A DNA stretch of 39,217 nt, from the NCBI GenBank assembly GCA_038241115.1, contig JBBRGA010000013.1:1-39217 (forward strand), read 5' to 3'. The DNA is from JANYJJ01 sp038241115 (GTDB lineage Bacteria > Pseudomonadota > Gammaproteobacteria > Burkholderiales > Burkholderiaceae_C). The notes below the pieces were generated by a model, which was not told where the DNA came from, did no database searches, and saw only the letters and a list, made by a program, of their open reading frames with translations. Positions 15,616-24,362 of this stretch are shown here, in pieces; position 1 is the stretch's first letter, and the number at the start of each line of letters is the position of its first letter. The translations under genes were made by a program, and so were the position numbers.

Positions 15616-17196
15616 GGCTTGCTCTGCAGACGCGACGCGCTCTGCGCTGGGCTCAATTGACGCGACTTTTGCGCCAAACAAAGCTGCAACTTTGCGTTTA
15701 GGCTTGATGTTGGGAGACACGCCGCGCGCCGCGAAACCTGCGCTGGGTGCCTTGCTGTCCCACGAGGCGTCTGCCGTCTCACTTGCCTCGTAAGGCTTGT
15801 CAAAAAACGGGTCGCTGGAGGGCTTGGGCGCGAAAGACCTGAGACGCGGTGTGTAGGCGGGCGCTGAGCCTTGACTTCCCTCACTGCTCGGCCTCGTGTC
15901 GCGCGCATCGGTTTCATCCATGCGTTTAGGGCGTTCGCTTCGTTCGCTGTGCATTTCGCGTGGTTCGCGGCGTGGATGCATATCGCCCAACTCAAGCGGG
16001 TCAAGGTCAATCTTCTTCTTGATCAACTTTTCGATGTCGCTGACCAAGCGTGCGTCGTCACGCGTGACCAAGGTCACCGCCAAGCCTGATGCGCCAGCTC
16101 GACCGGTGCGTCCGATTCGGTGCACATAGTCTTCGGCGTTGAAAGGAACATCAAAGTTGAAGACTGCCGGCAAGTCGGCGATGTCCAGACCGCGAGCCGC
16201 GACATCGGTTGCCACCATCACGTCCACGTCGCCCTTTTTAAACGCGTCCAGCGCTTTGAGTCTTTCGTCTTGAGATTTATCGCCATGCAAGGCGGTGGTT
16301 CGCAAACCGTCTCGCTCAAATGAACGCGCCAGTCGTGCGCAGCCCAATTTTGAATTTACAAAAATCAGAGCTTGGGTGATACCTCGATCTTTCAAGACCT
16401 TGAGCACCGCGGCGCGTTTGTCGTCGGTGCCCACGCTGTAAAAGCGCTGCTCGACCGTGCTGGCTGTGGCGTTGGGGCGCGCAACTTCCACCAGCAATGG
16501 GTTTTGCAAATAGCTTTCGGCAAGGCGTTTGATCTCGGGCGAGAAAGTGGCCGAAAACAGCAATGTCTGTCGAGCTTTGGGCAGGTAGCTGAGGATGCGT
16601 TGCAAATCGGGCAGAAACCCGATGTCCAACATGCGGTCAGCCTCGTCGAGCACCACATACTCAACTTGGCTCAAATTGCAGTTTTTTGCCTCGATGTGGT
16701 CAAGCAATCTGCCTGGCGTCGCAACCAGCACTTCGACGCCAGCCTTCAGTTCCAAGGTTTGGGGTTTCATGTCGATGCCGCCGTAAACCACTGCAACACG
16801 CAGTTTGGTTTGTGCCGCGTAGCTCTTGATGTTGGCGGCAACCTGATCGGCCAGCTCCCGCGTTGGCGCATTGACCAATGCTCTGACTGGGTGCCTTGCC
16901 GGCGACACGCTGGCCGTCTCGTGACGCAGCATTTTGTGCAGCAGCGGTAAAGAGAAAGCAGCCGTTTTCCCGGTTCCGGTTTGAGCCGCTCCCATCACGT
17001 CACGCCCCGCCAAAACAATCGGTATGGCCTTTGCCTGAATCGGCGTCATCACGGTATAGCCTTGCTCAGCTACCGCGCGTTGCAGGCTATCTGCCAACCC
17101 GACGCTGGAGAATTCAAGCGAAATTGGTGGCTCGTTGTCGGCCAACACGGTATTGTCTAAAGCGATGGCGTCAGGATTCAGCATGTTTTCGGTCAT
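15607..17196 (-). CDS. rhlE: DEAD-box ATP-dependent RNA helicase, RhlE type
   Basis: 529-residue RNA helicase; such enzymes remodel RNA in ribosome assembly and RNA decay. Q-motif TPIQAKAIP (51-59), Walker A AQTGTGKT (71-78), DEAD (184-187), SAT (215-217), a second RecA domain with FVNSKLGCARLAR, and HRIGRTGRAG. The C-terminal 150 residues or so are low-complexity, with Arg/Glu-rich REPREMHSERSERPKRMDE and a basic KPKRKVAALFGAK segment, as in RhlE proteins. Two in-frame ATGs (codons 1 and 5) are possible starts. It is divergent from rmlC, with 117 nt between. Confidence 0.93.
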   Translation of the reverse strand: MTENMLNPDAIALDNTVLADNEPPISLEFSSVGLADSLQRAVAEQGYTVMTPIQAKAIPIVLAGRDVMGAAQTGTGKTAAFSLPLLHKMLRHETASVSPARHPVRALVNAPTRELADQVAANIKSYAAQTKLRVAVVYGGIDMKPQTLELKAGVEVLVATPGRLLDHIEAKNCNLSQVEYVVLDEADRMLDIGFLPDLQRILSYLPKARQTLLFSATFSPEIKRLAESYLQNPLLVEVARPNATASTVEQRFYSVGTDDKRAAVLKVLKDRGITQALIFVNSKLGCARLARSFERDGLRTTALHGDKSQDERLKALDAFKKGDVDVMVATDVAARGLDIADLPAVFNFDVPFNAEDYVHRIGRTGRAGASGLAVTLVTRDDARLVSDIEKLIKKKIDLDPLELGDMHPRREPREMHSERSERPKRMDETDARDTRPSSEGSQGSAPAYTPRLRSFAPKPSSDPFFDKPYEASETADASWDSKAPSAGFAARGVSPNIKPKRKVAALFGAKVASIEPSAERVASAEQATG

Positions 17197-17313
17197 TTAC
17201 AGATTATCGCCCGTCGCCGCAGCCCTGCCTCAGGCCGGCATTCCGCCATATTTAAGATTGAATTGCGGGCCGACACGGTCCGATTCGTTGCCCACTCCAA
17301 CCGAGCTCCTGAG

Positions 17314-17901
17314 ATGAAAGTAACCCCCACTGCCATAGACGGCGTGCTGATCCTCGAGCCCAAAGTGTTCGGCGACTCACGCGGTTTTTTTGTGGAAAGT
17401 TTTAATCAAAAAATCTTCAATGAAGCGGTGGGCGACAACATCGTCTTTGTTCAAGACAACCATTCCCGTTCCGGCCAAGGGGTGCTGCGCGGCCTGCACT
17501 TCCAGGTGCCACCGCATGCGCAGGGCAAACTTGTCCGTGTCACGCACGGCAGCGTATTCGACGTCGCGGTTGACATCCGTCCTGGCAGCGCCACCTTTGG
17601 AAAATGGGTCGGCGTGGAACTCACCGGCGAAAACCATCGCCAGTTGTGGCTGCCCCCAGGCATGGCGCACGGGTTCTTGGTCACCAGCCCGAGTGCCGAT
17701 TTTTTGTACAAAACCACCAACTTCTACGCCCCGCAGTCTGAAGGCTGCGTGCTTTGGTCAGACCCGACTGTCGGCATCACGTGGCCTGATGTCGGCTCGA
17801 CCGTCCAGCTGGCCGCGAAAGATCTTGACGCGCCCCTTTTGGCCCACGCGCGCGCCTTCACAAGCGAAACGACGACTCAGCAATACCAAGCATTCACCTG
17901 A
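17314..17901 (+). CDS. rfbC: dTDP-4-dehydrorhamnose 3,5-epimerase
   Basis: 195-residue RmlC-type cupin that epimerises dTDP-4-keto-6-deoxyglucose at C3 and C5 on the way to dTDP-L-rhamnose. The start MKVTPTAIDGVLILEPKVFGD (ATG at 17314, preceded by GAG) is typical. Catalytic residues are visible: His62 (GLHFQVPP) and Tyr132 (FLYKTTNFY), with the RGFFVESFN and GMAHGFLV signatures. The RmlA, RmlB and RmlD partners are not in this window, so the enzyme either works with genes elsewhere or on another dTDP sugar. It is followed at 68 nt by the TviB-type dehydrogenase on the same strand. Confidence 0.92.
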   Translation: MKVTPTAIDGVLILEPKVFGDSRGFFVESFNQKIFNEAVGDNIVFVQDNHSRSGQGVLRGLHFQVPPHAQGKLVRVTHGSVFDVAVDIRPGSATFGKWVGVELTGENHRQLWLPPGMAHGFLVTSPSADFLYKTTNFYAPQSEGCVLWSDPTVGITWPDVGSTVQLAAKDLDAPLLAHARAFTSETTTQQYQAFT

Positions 17902-17968
17902 TCGCGGCGCTTGCACAGGTCGCCCCGGAAAAGCGCGTTTTACGTCACTGTGAGCCGAGAGCCAGTCC

Positions 17969-19264
17969 ATGCTTGATTTCACTTCACCCACCGTTGCCGT
18001 GATCGGCTTGGGCTACGTCGGCCTCCCGCTGGCGGTTGAATTTGGCAAACAGTTCCGCACCATCGGACTCGATTTGGCGGCACACAAAATAACGGCCTAC
18101 AAAAAGTTCATTGATCCGACTGGGGAATTGTCCAGCGCTGACCTTCGCGCAGCCAAGCAACTCAATTACTCCAGCGACCCCGCCTCGTTGGCCGAGGCCG
18201 ACTTCCTGATCGTTGCAGTGCCCACGCCAGTCGACGATGCCCATCGACCCGATTTCACGCCGTTGATCAAAAGCTCAGAAAGTGTGGGTCGGCATATCAA
18301 GCGCGGTGCCATCGTCGTCTTCGAATCTACGGTTTACCCAGGCGCGACCGAAGAGGTTTGCATCCCGATCATTGAGCGCCTGTCCGGCTTGAAATGGAAG
18401 ACAGATTTTTTTGTGGGCTACAGCCCTGAGCGAATCAACCCAGGCGACAAAGAACGCACGCTCACCAAGATCAAAAAGGTGGTGTCGGGCGACACGCCCG
18501 AGACGCTGGAAATCGTGCGGCGCATGTACGCCAGCATCATCACGGCGGGAACCTACTCGGCCAGCAGCATCAAGGTGGCAGAGGCTGCAAAGGTGATCGA
18601 AAACACGCAACGCGACTTGAACATCGCATTGATGAACGAGTTGGCGATCATCTTCCACAAGATCGGCATCGACACGCTGGAAGTGCTTGAAGCGGCTGGC
18701 AGCAAATGGAATTTTTTGCCATTCCGCCCTGGCTTGGTCGGCGGTCATTGCATAGGCGTGGACCCTTACTACCTGACCTTCAAAGCTGAAATGCTGGGCC
18801 ACCATCCGCAAGTCATTTTGGCGGGCCGCCGCATCAACGACAGCATGGGCAAGTACATCGCCGAACAGACGGTGAAACAAATGATTGCGGTCGGTTTGCC
18901 CGTCAAGGGCGCCGATGTGATCGTGCTCGGCTTGACCTTCAAAGAAGACTGCTCTGACCTGCGCAACAGCAAAGTCATTGACGTCATCAACGAGCTTAAA
19001 ACCTACGGTGTGAACGTGCACGTCCATGACCCGATTGCCGCCGCCAATCAAGCCCTGCACGAATACGGGGTGACGTTGAAGTCTTGGGCGGATTGGCCCA
19101 AGGCGCACGCCGTGGTGGCCGCCGTATCGCACCGCGAATACAAGGCCATGTCTGCCACCCAGATCCAAGCTGTCGCGGTTCCTGGCGCGTTGTTTGTCGA
19201 CGTCAAGTCGGCCTTCAACGCGCAGGACTTGAGCGCAGCGGGCATAAGCGTGTGGCGTTTGTGA
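17969..19264 (+). CDS. tviB: UDP-N-acetyl-D-glucosamine/galactosamine 6-dehydrogenase, TviB/WbpO type
   Basis: 431-residue nucleotide-sugar dehydrogenase that oxidises C6 of a UDP-N-acetylhexosamine in two NAD-dependent steps. Rossmann motif GLGYVGLP (13-20), the central helix with EAAKVIENTQRD (about 205-216), and the catalytic Cys261 in GGHCIGVDPYYLT. SKWNFLPFRPGLVGGHC is the pattern of the TviB/WbpO/WecC branch rather than UDP-glucose dehydrogenase. The next gene is a TviC/WbpP-type epimerase, and the pair together makes UDP-GalNAcA, as in Vi antigen and Pseudomonas O-antigen pathways. Whether oxidation or epimerisation comes first cannot be told from sequence. Confidence 0.92.
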   Translation: MLDFTSPTVAVIGLGYVGLPLAVEFGKQFRTIGLDLAAHKITAYKKFIDPTGELSSADLRAAKQLNYSSDPASLAEADFLIVAVPTPVDDAHRPDFTPLIKSSESVGRHIKRGAIVVFESTVYPGATEEVCIPIIERLSGLKWKTDFFVGYSPERINPGDKERTLTKIKKVVSGDTPETLEIVRRMYASIITAGTYSASSIKVAEAAKVIENTQRDLNIALMNELAIIFHKIGIDTLEVLEAAGSKWNFLPFRPGLVGGHCIGVDPYYLTFKAEMLGHHPQVILAGRRINDSMGKYIAEQTVKQMIAVGLPVKGADVIVLGLTFKEDCSDLRNSKVIDVINELKTYGVNVHVHDPIAAANQALHEYGVTLKSWADWPKAHAVVAAVSHREYKAMSATQIQAVAVPGALFVDVKSAFNAQDLSAAGISVWRL

Positions 19265-19292
19265 ACCCGACCTGACAGCCGAATCAACGCCA

Positions 19293-20330
19293 ATGAATGC
19301 GCCAATGACGCCTTACGCTGACCTAAAAACTCGCTTGGCGCAAGCGCCACGCACTTGGCTGATCACGGGCGCGGCCGGCTTCATCGGGTCGAACTTGTTA
19401 GAGACGCTTCTCAAGCTGAACCAACACGTTGTGGGTTTGGACAACTTCGCCACAGGGCACCAACACAACCTGGACGAAGTGCAACGCTTGGTCACGCCAG
19501 AACAATGGCAGCGCGTCAAGTTCATCCAAGGCGATATTCGCAAAATTGAAGATTGCCGCGATGCCTGCGAAGGTATCGACTATGTGTTGCACCAAGCCGC
19601 CCTTGGCAGCGTGCCGCGCTCGGTGGCCGACCCCGTTTTGACCAACAGCACAAACGTCACTGGCTTCTTGAACATGCTGGTGGCAGCGCGCGACAAAGGC
19701 GTAAAACGCTTCGTGTTTGCGGCTTCCAGCAGCACCTACGGAGACCACCCCGCGCTTCCGAAGGTGGAGGCCGTCATCGGTCGCCCGTTGTCGCCCTACG
19801 CCGTCACCAAATTGGTCAATGAGCTTTACGCCGATGTATTTGCGCGGAACTACGGTTTTGAGTTCATTGGCTTGCGCTACTTCAACGTTTTTGGCCAGCG
19901 CCAAGACCCCAACGGAGCCTACGCTGCGGTGATCCCAAAATGGATCTCTTTGATGCTTGCCGACAAAGTGGTGGTCATCAACGGCGACGGCGAGACCAGC
20001 CGTGATTTTTGCTATGTCGAGAATGCGGTACAGGCCAATTTATTGGCTGCCACAGTCACCGATGCAGCCGCGGTCAATCAAATTTTCAACGTGGCGGCGG
20101 GCGACAGGACCAGCTTGAACCAACTTTACGCGGCACTCAAAAGCGGCTTGGCGTCGCGATTTCCCCACCTGAATAACGCGCAACCAGAGTACCGGGACTT
20201 CCGGGCTGGCGATGTGAGGCATTCACTGGCCGACATCGGCAAAGCCGTATCGATGCTCGGCTATACGCCCTCGCATCGAGTGAGCGAAGGTTTGGCAGTT
20301 GCGATGGAGTGGTACGTGAGACACCGCTGA
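19293..20330 (+). CDS. tviC: UDP-N-acetylglucosamine C4-epimerase, TviC/WbpP type
   Basis: 345-residue extended short-chain dehydrogenase interconverting UDP-GlcNAc(A) and UDP-GalNAc(A). NAD-binding GAAGFIG (26-32), the serine stretch AASSSTYGD (144-151) and the catalytic Tyr169/Lys173 (SPYAVTK) are visible. The LNQHVVGLDNFATGHQHNL segment and FGQRQDPNGAYAAVIPKWI are typical of WbpP/TviC. The start at 19293 is 28 nt after the dehydrogenase; an ATG at codon 5 is an alternative. The gene ends 72 nt from the convergent outer-membrane protein gene. No glycosyltransferase, flippase or polymerase gene is alongside. Confidence 0.92.
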   Translation: MNAPMTPYADLKTRLAQAPRTWLITGAAGFIGSNLLETLLKLNQHVVGLDNFATGHQHNLDEVQRLVTPEQWQRVKFIQGDIRKIEDCRDACEGIDYVLHQAALGSVPRSVADPVLTNSTNVTGFLNMLVAARDKGVKRFVFAASSSTYGDHPALPKVEAVIGRPLSPYAVTKLVNELYADVFARNYGFEFIGLRYFNVFGQRQDPNGAYAAVIPKWISLMLADKVVVINGDGETSRDFCYVENAVQANLLAATVTDAAAVNQIFNVAAGDRTSLNQLYAALKSGLASRFPHLNNAQPEYRDFRAGDVRHSLADIGKAVSMLGYTPSHRVSEGLAVAMEWYVRHR

Positions 20331-20402
20331 TATGACGAGGCAGGCACTGTGCGTTGTTTGGGACACGCGAAACAGCGTGATCTACAGGTCCGGCCCGGCT
20401 GT

Positions 20403-21134
20403 CTACAAGTCGTACCACCCGAATCCGATCACAGCGGCGCGCTGCTTGCCCTCAGCGTTGCGCAACTGCTGCAAACTGAAGTCGACCGCAAATTTGTCAC
20501 GCTTTAGCCAGTGACGCACGCCACCATGCAGCAGCGTAGTGCGGTCTTCGCGGCCGAGTTCCATAAAAAGCCGTGTTCGAGTTCCGAGCTTGTGTTCGAA
20601 GGCGCCGGACGCCACCCATTCGCGCCTCTCATCTCGCCGCTTCTGTAGGCCTGCGTTGATGTGCAGCATGGCATCGCCCTCTCGAAGCACCAGGCTGTAG
20701 GGCAGCTTGATGCTCCATTGCTGCGTGCGCCAGCTCGACCCAACGGCACTCGATGCAGACACTGACAGATCCACCCCCCAGCCCCAGCCATCACGACCTA
20801 TTCGCTTGAACAGGTGTTTGAACTCCAATTCCAGCTCTTGCGCCTTTTCACCTGATTCACGGTCTCGCACGCGTGACCGTTCAATTTGAATTGACGTGGT
20901 GGGATTGAAACCGTACTCCGCAGCCACGCTCAAACCTTGCTGTGACTTGCTGCGCTGCCACCATGTCTCTACAGCCCACACACCGTCATCGTCTTCTTCA
21001 GCCGCAGCGCTCGAGGTCACTAAAAATGGACGGTCTGATGCTTGCGCAGCGCTTGCGGTCAAGGCGGCCGCAAAAGCTGCCGCCATCGCACGCAAGGTGC
21101 GAAAAACAGAAGCCTTGTGATTTACCGGTAGCAC
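20403..21134 (-). CDS. Putative small outer-membrane protein at the end of the Mo-hydroxylase operon
   Basis: 243-residue protein with no family I can name. It starts with a GTG at 21134, which shares its first base with the TonB-receptor stop codon and has AGGG upstream. The GTG start gives a proper signal peptide: a basic n-region, a hydrophobic core MAAAFAAALTASA, and cleavage near AQA-SD. The mature part has alternating polar and hydrophobic residues in many short strands (for example TRLFMELGRED, FAVDFSLQQL, AAVIGFGWYDL), as in a small beta-barrel. It is rich in Arg and Trp and contains an acidic EEDDDG segment near the N-terminus. Coupling to the receptor suggests a shared role at the outer membrane; the function is unknown. 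Confidence 0.75.
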   Translation of the reverse strand: MLPVNHKASVFRTLRAMAAAFAAALTASAAQASDRPFLVTSSAAAEEDDDGVWAVETWWQRSKSQQGLSVAAEYGFNPTTSIQIERSRVRDRESGEKAQELELEFKHLFKRIGRDGWGWGVDLSVSASSAVGSSWRTQQWSIKLPYSLVLREGDAMLHINAGLQKRRDERREWVASGAFEHKLGTRTRLFMELGREDRTTLLHGGVRHWLKRDKFAVDFSLQQLRNAEGKQRAAVIGFGWYDL

Positions 21135-23311
21135 TAAAACCCTGCGCTGTAGCGCAGGCTCAGCGAAGCACTGCGCGGAGCGGCGGGTTCGAAATAACGG
21201 GCGTTTCCGTCGTTGACGATGACACTGCCAACGTGACTGCGATTGCTCACGTTATCGATTCGAGCTAGCAGCTCTAGTCTGCGGCCCGCATCAATACTTT
21301 GGCCCGTGTTTTGCCGTGCATTTTGGCCGAGCAGCCAAGTGTGCGATGCGCGCAAACTGGCCTCGCCGAAGCCACCCGCAAAGTCGCTGTTCACATCGTT
21401 GACCGGCATGCGGCCTTGGGCTCGCCATTCCAGCGCAAAGGTGGTCGGTTGTCCGGCCCAAGGCTGCCACGCCAACTCACTGAAGGCGCTTTTGGCGATG
21501 GTGCCGGCAATGCGGTTGCCGCTGGGCACGGCCAAAGTCGGCGCGGTGCAAGGCGTACCAGCACAGGTCAAAAAGTTATCTGTGTAAGTGGCGTTCAGTG
21601 CTGTCAAGGCCATTTGCCAACGCAGACTTTTAAGCACTTGCCAGCTCAAGCCCACCTCCAAACCCTGGCGCTGGGTGCGGCCCACGTTTTGGAAACTGCT
21701 GCGTCCGCCGCTGTTCGTGAGCACGCCAATTTCGTTCTCGGTTTTGGCTTGAAACAGCGTCGCATCAATGTTGATACTGCCGGTGTTCCAACGCACACCT
21801 GCCTCCATTTGTTGGCTGGTTTGCGGCAGCAAATTGGTGTTGAAACCGGCAGAGCCGTCGGCGCGATAGGCCAGCTCATTCAAGGTAGGCGACTCAAAAC
21901 CGCGTCCAGCACTCACATGAACCGCCAGCCCCGGTTGCAACTTCCAACGCAGTCCGATCACAGGGTTCGTGTAGTTGAATTTCAGCGCACCTGAATCGTT
22001 GCCGTTGGCAAGGTAGCGGTCGGTGGCACTGAAGCGCACGTTGCCTGTACGCACGCCGCCTGTGGCGCTGACGGCATCTGTGAGCTTGGCTTCTGCCTGT
22101 GCAAACAGGTCACGCGTCTCCACCAGGTTGGTCTCGTCGCGGCGCTGTTTACCGGTCACGCCCAGCACCTGCGCAGCACCGGCGCCAGTGAAGTTCTCGA
22201 AGCCTCGGCGCTCATCGGTTTGCTGCTCTGTTGCGGCGCCCACCACGAGGTCCACACGTCCGAATTGAAAGGTCAGTCGGGCGTCAATACCGTGGTACTC
22301 GCGGTCGAAATCGACGACGCCACCACCGTTTTTGGGCGCGCTTTGCGTGGCGGCCGGGATGGCCTGCCACTGCGTAACGCCACGCGAACCGCCGTACACC
22401 GTGACAGCGCTTTCGCGAAGCGCCGAAGCTGCGTCGAAAGCATGTTCCCAGCGTGCACCTGCCTGGCTCTGGCGTGCGGTTTTGCGGGTGTTGAATTGCT
22501 CCGCCACCGCTGCGGTTTGACGCGGGTTGGCATCGATCTGGGCGCGCGTCAAACCCAAGGGGTCGCTGGCCACCTGGGTGATGTCGCTCATCAGGACCGT
22601 CACGCGGTCTTGGGCGCTGCGCCAGCCCACGCGCAAATTGCCCAGCGTGCGCTGCGCTTCCGAATGAGGGCGGAAGCCGTTAACCTCAAATTTAGAGACT
22701 TGCGCTTTGATGTCGAGGGCTTCGCCCAGCGGTGCCTGCACGCCCAAACGCAATTGCTTCAAACCGAAGCTGCCGGCGTCAACATCGACGTTGAAGCGAG
22801 GCGCCGTGGGCACGCTGCCGAAAAGCGAAATCACTCCTCCGGAGCTGTTGCCGTAAAGGACTGAAAACGGACCTCGCAGCACCTCGACGCGCTTCGCGCC
22901 GGCCAGGTCGAAGTGCGTCACCTGACCTTGGCCGTCAGGCATGCTGGCGGGTATGCCGTCGGTGTACAGCCGCAGGCCGCGCACGCCAAAGGCAGAACGT
23001 GCGCCGAAGCCACGAGAGCTGATTTGCAGGTCTTGCGCGTAGTTGTTGCGGTTGTTGATGGTCAAACCCGGCACTCGTGCCAAAGCTTCCGACAAGTTGA
23101 CCATCGCCCCGCCCGCCCGGATGGCGTCCGCCCCGACGGCGTCGATGGCGTATGGCGCATCGGCGATGCGGCGCTCGGTGACCGAGCCGCTGACGACCAC
23201 GGTGTCCAGGCGTGAGGCTTCTTGCGCAAAAGACTGCGTGGTTGCGAAGACTGCCCCGCTGATAAAAGTCCCGATGTGCGTTTTGATGCTAAGTCTCAGG
23301 AGCACTTTCAT
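21134..23311 (-). CDS. TonB-dependent outer-membrane receptor, PqqU/YncD-like
   Basis: 725-residue receptor: a signal peptide (about 1-30), a plug domain, then a 22-strand-type barrel. In the plug, VPGLTINNRNNYAQDLQISS, RGFGARSAFGVRGLRLY, DGIPASMPDGQGQ and EVLRGPFSVLYGNSSGGVI are very close to what I recall of E. coli YncD, shown to be the PQQ receptor PqqU. The match continues into the barrel with a GLT...NPRQ...FNTRKTARQSQAG segment. No TonB box could be assigned with confidence. The ATG at 23311 overlaps the xdhC stop by four bases and follows GAGGG, so it is translated with the Mo-hydroxylase operon. The ligand is not proven; PQQ or another small redox compound or metal complex is possible. 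Confidence 0.85.
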   Translation of the reverse strand: MKVLLRLSIKTHIGTFISGAVFATTQSFAQEASRLDTVVVSGSVTERRIADAPYAIDAVGADAIRAGGAMVNLSEALARVPGLTINNRNNYAQDLQISSRGFGARSAFGVRGLRLYTDGIPASMPDGQGQVTHFDLAGAKRVEVLRGPFSVLYGNSSGGVISLFGSVPTAPRFNVDVDAGSFGLKQLRLGVQAPLGEALDIKAQVSKFEVNGFRPHSEAQRTLGNLRVGWRSAQDRVTVLMSDITQVASDPLGLTRAQIDANPRQTAAVAEQFNTRKTARQSQAGARWEHAFDAASALRESAVTVYGGSRGVTQWQAIPAATQSAPKNGGGVVDFDREYHGIDARLTFQFGRVDLVVGAATEQQTDERRGFENFTGAGAAQVLGVTGKQRRDETNLVETRDLFAQAEAKLTDAVSATGGVRTGNVRFSATDRYLANGNDSGALKFNYTNPVIGLRWKLQPGLAVHVSAGRGFESPTLNELAYRADGSAGFNTNLLPQTSQQMEAGVRWNTGSINIDATLFQAKTENEIGVLTNSGGRSSFQNVGRTQRQGLEVGLSWQVLKSLRWQMALTALNATYTDNFLTCAGTPCTAPTLAVPSGNRIAGTIAKSAFSELAWQPWAGQPTTFALEWRAQGRMPVNDVNSDFAGGFGEASLRASHTWLLGQNARQNTGQSIDAGRRLELLARIDNVSNRSHVGSVIVNDGNARYFEPAAPRSASLSLRYSAGF

Positions 23312-24333
23312 GCCCTCGCACTTGCACAAACAGCACCGCTGACGATGTTGCTGCTGCTGACGGGCATGGCAGAACCCTCTTTCTTTTGCGTCAAAGCGAC
23401 GCCGTTTTTCACAGCGATGATTTCGCCAATGATGGACACCGCAATCTCAGCGGGCGTCTTGCTGCCAAGGTCTAGGCCTATGGGGCCGTGCAAGCGGTCG
23501 ATTTCAGCGGCTGACAAATCGAACAGCGCCAAGCGTTCTTTGCGCACCGCCGTGTTGCTGCGCGAACCGAGCGCACCAACGTAAAAGGCGGGCGACTTCA
23601 GCGCCTCCAGCAACACCAGATCGTCCAGCTTGGGGTCGTGGGTGACGGCCACCACGGCGCTGTGCGGATCGAGCTGCAAAGCCAAAACCAAATCGTCGGG
23701 CATGGCTTTGCTGAACGTGCTGCCGGGCACGTCCCAAGTCAGGTTGTATTCCTCTCGCGGGTCGCAGCAAATCACCTCAAAGTCGAGCGCCAGCGCCATG
23801 TTTGCCAGCACGCGCGACAACTGTCCTGCGCCGATGATGAGCAAGCGCCAACGCGGGCCGAACAACGCGCGCAAATGGGTGCCGTCGAATTCAAACTTGT
23901 CGCCCCGAGAAGCAGCGTTGACGCTGACTTCGCCTGTGATCAGGCTGAGGCTGCGCGACACCAATTCATGCTTGGCCGTGCGTCCCAAAACTTCATCGAT
24001 CCAGTCGATGCGGCCCAGTGGCTCCTGCACCAAGCGCAAGTTGCCGCCGCAGGGCAATCCAAAACGCGCAGCCTCCTCTTTGCTCACGCCGTAGGTGATG
24101 AGCGAAGGCTTGTCCACACGTTCGCCGTGACGAACTCGGTCTATCAAGTCGTCTTCCACGCAGCCGCCAGAGACCGAGCCAACCACCAAGCCGTCGCCGC
24201 GCAGCGCAAGCAAGGCACCAGGAGGGCGCGGGGCAGAGCCCCAGGTTTCGATCACCGTGACGAGCCACACTTTGTGCCCCTCAAGGTGCCAATCACGTGC
24301 TTGTGAAAGCACTTGCAGATCGAGGCTGTCCAC
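23308..24333 (-). CDS. xdhC: XdhC/CoxF-family molybdenum-cofactor chaperone
   Basis: 341-residue XdhC-family protein. These proteins bind molybdenum cofactor, help to sulfurate it and insert it into molybdenum hydroxylases. The N-terminal XdhC_CoxI domain has SVSGGCVEDDLI with its conserved Cys and GLPCGGNLRLV. The C-terminal Rossmann domain begins RLLIIGAGQLSRVLANMA (about 163-180) and contains YVGALGSR. The GTG at 24333 has AAGGA nine nt upstream. It is 29 nt after coxG and overlaps the receptor gene. The last 30 residues or so (after GVALTQKKEGS) are not typical of the family and may be a lineage-specific tail. Confidence 0.92.
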   Translation of the reverse strand: MDSLDLQVLSQARDWHLEGHKVWLVTVIETWGSAPRPPGALLALRGDGLVVGSVSGGCVEDDLIDRVRHGERVDKPSLITYGVSKEEAARFGLPCGGNLRLVQEPLGRIDWIDEVLGRTAKHELVSRSLSLITGEVSVNAASRGDKFEFDGTHLRALFGPRWRLLIIGAGQLSRVLANMALALDFEVICCDPREEYNLTWDVPGSTFSKAMPDDLVLALQLDPHSAVVAVTHDPKLDDLVLLEALKSPAFYVGALGSRSNTAVRKERLALFDLSAAEIDRLHGPIGLDLGSKTPAEIAVSIIGEIIAVKNGVALTQKKEGSAMPVSSSNIVSGAVCASARA

Positions 24334-24362
24334 GGTGGCGGTCCTTCTAGAAGATAGCGAAA

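Noticed and set aside
18275..19168. 297-codon minus-strand reading frame
   Set aside because: Antisense to the tviB-type dehydrogenase, which has complete motifs on the plus strand.
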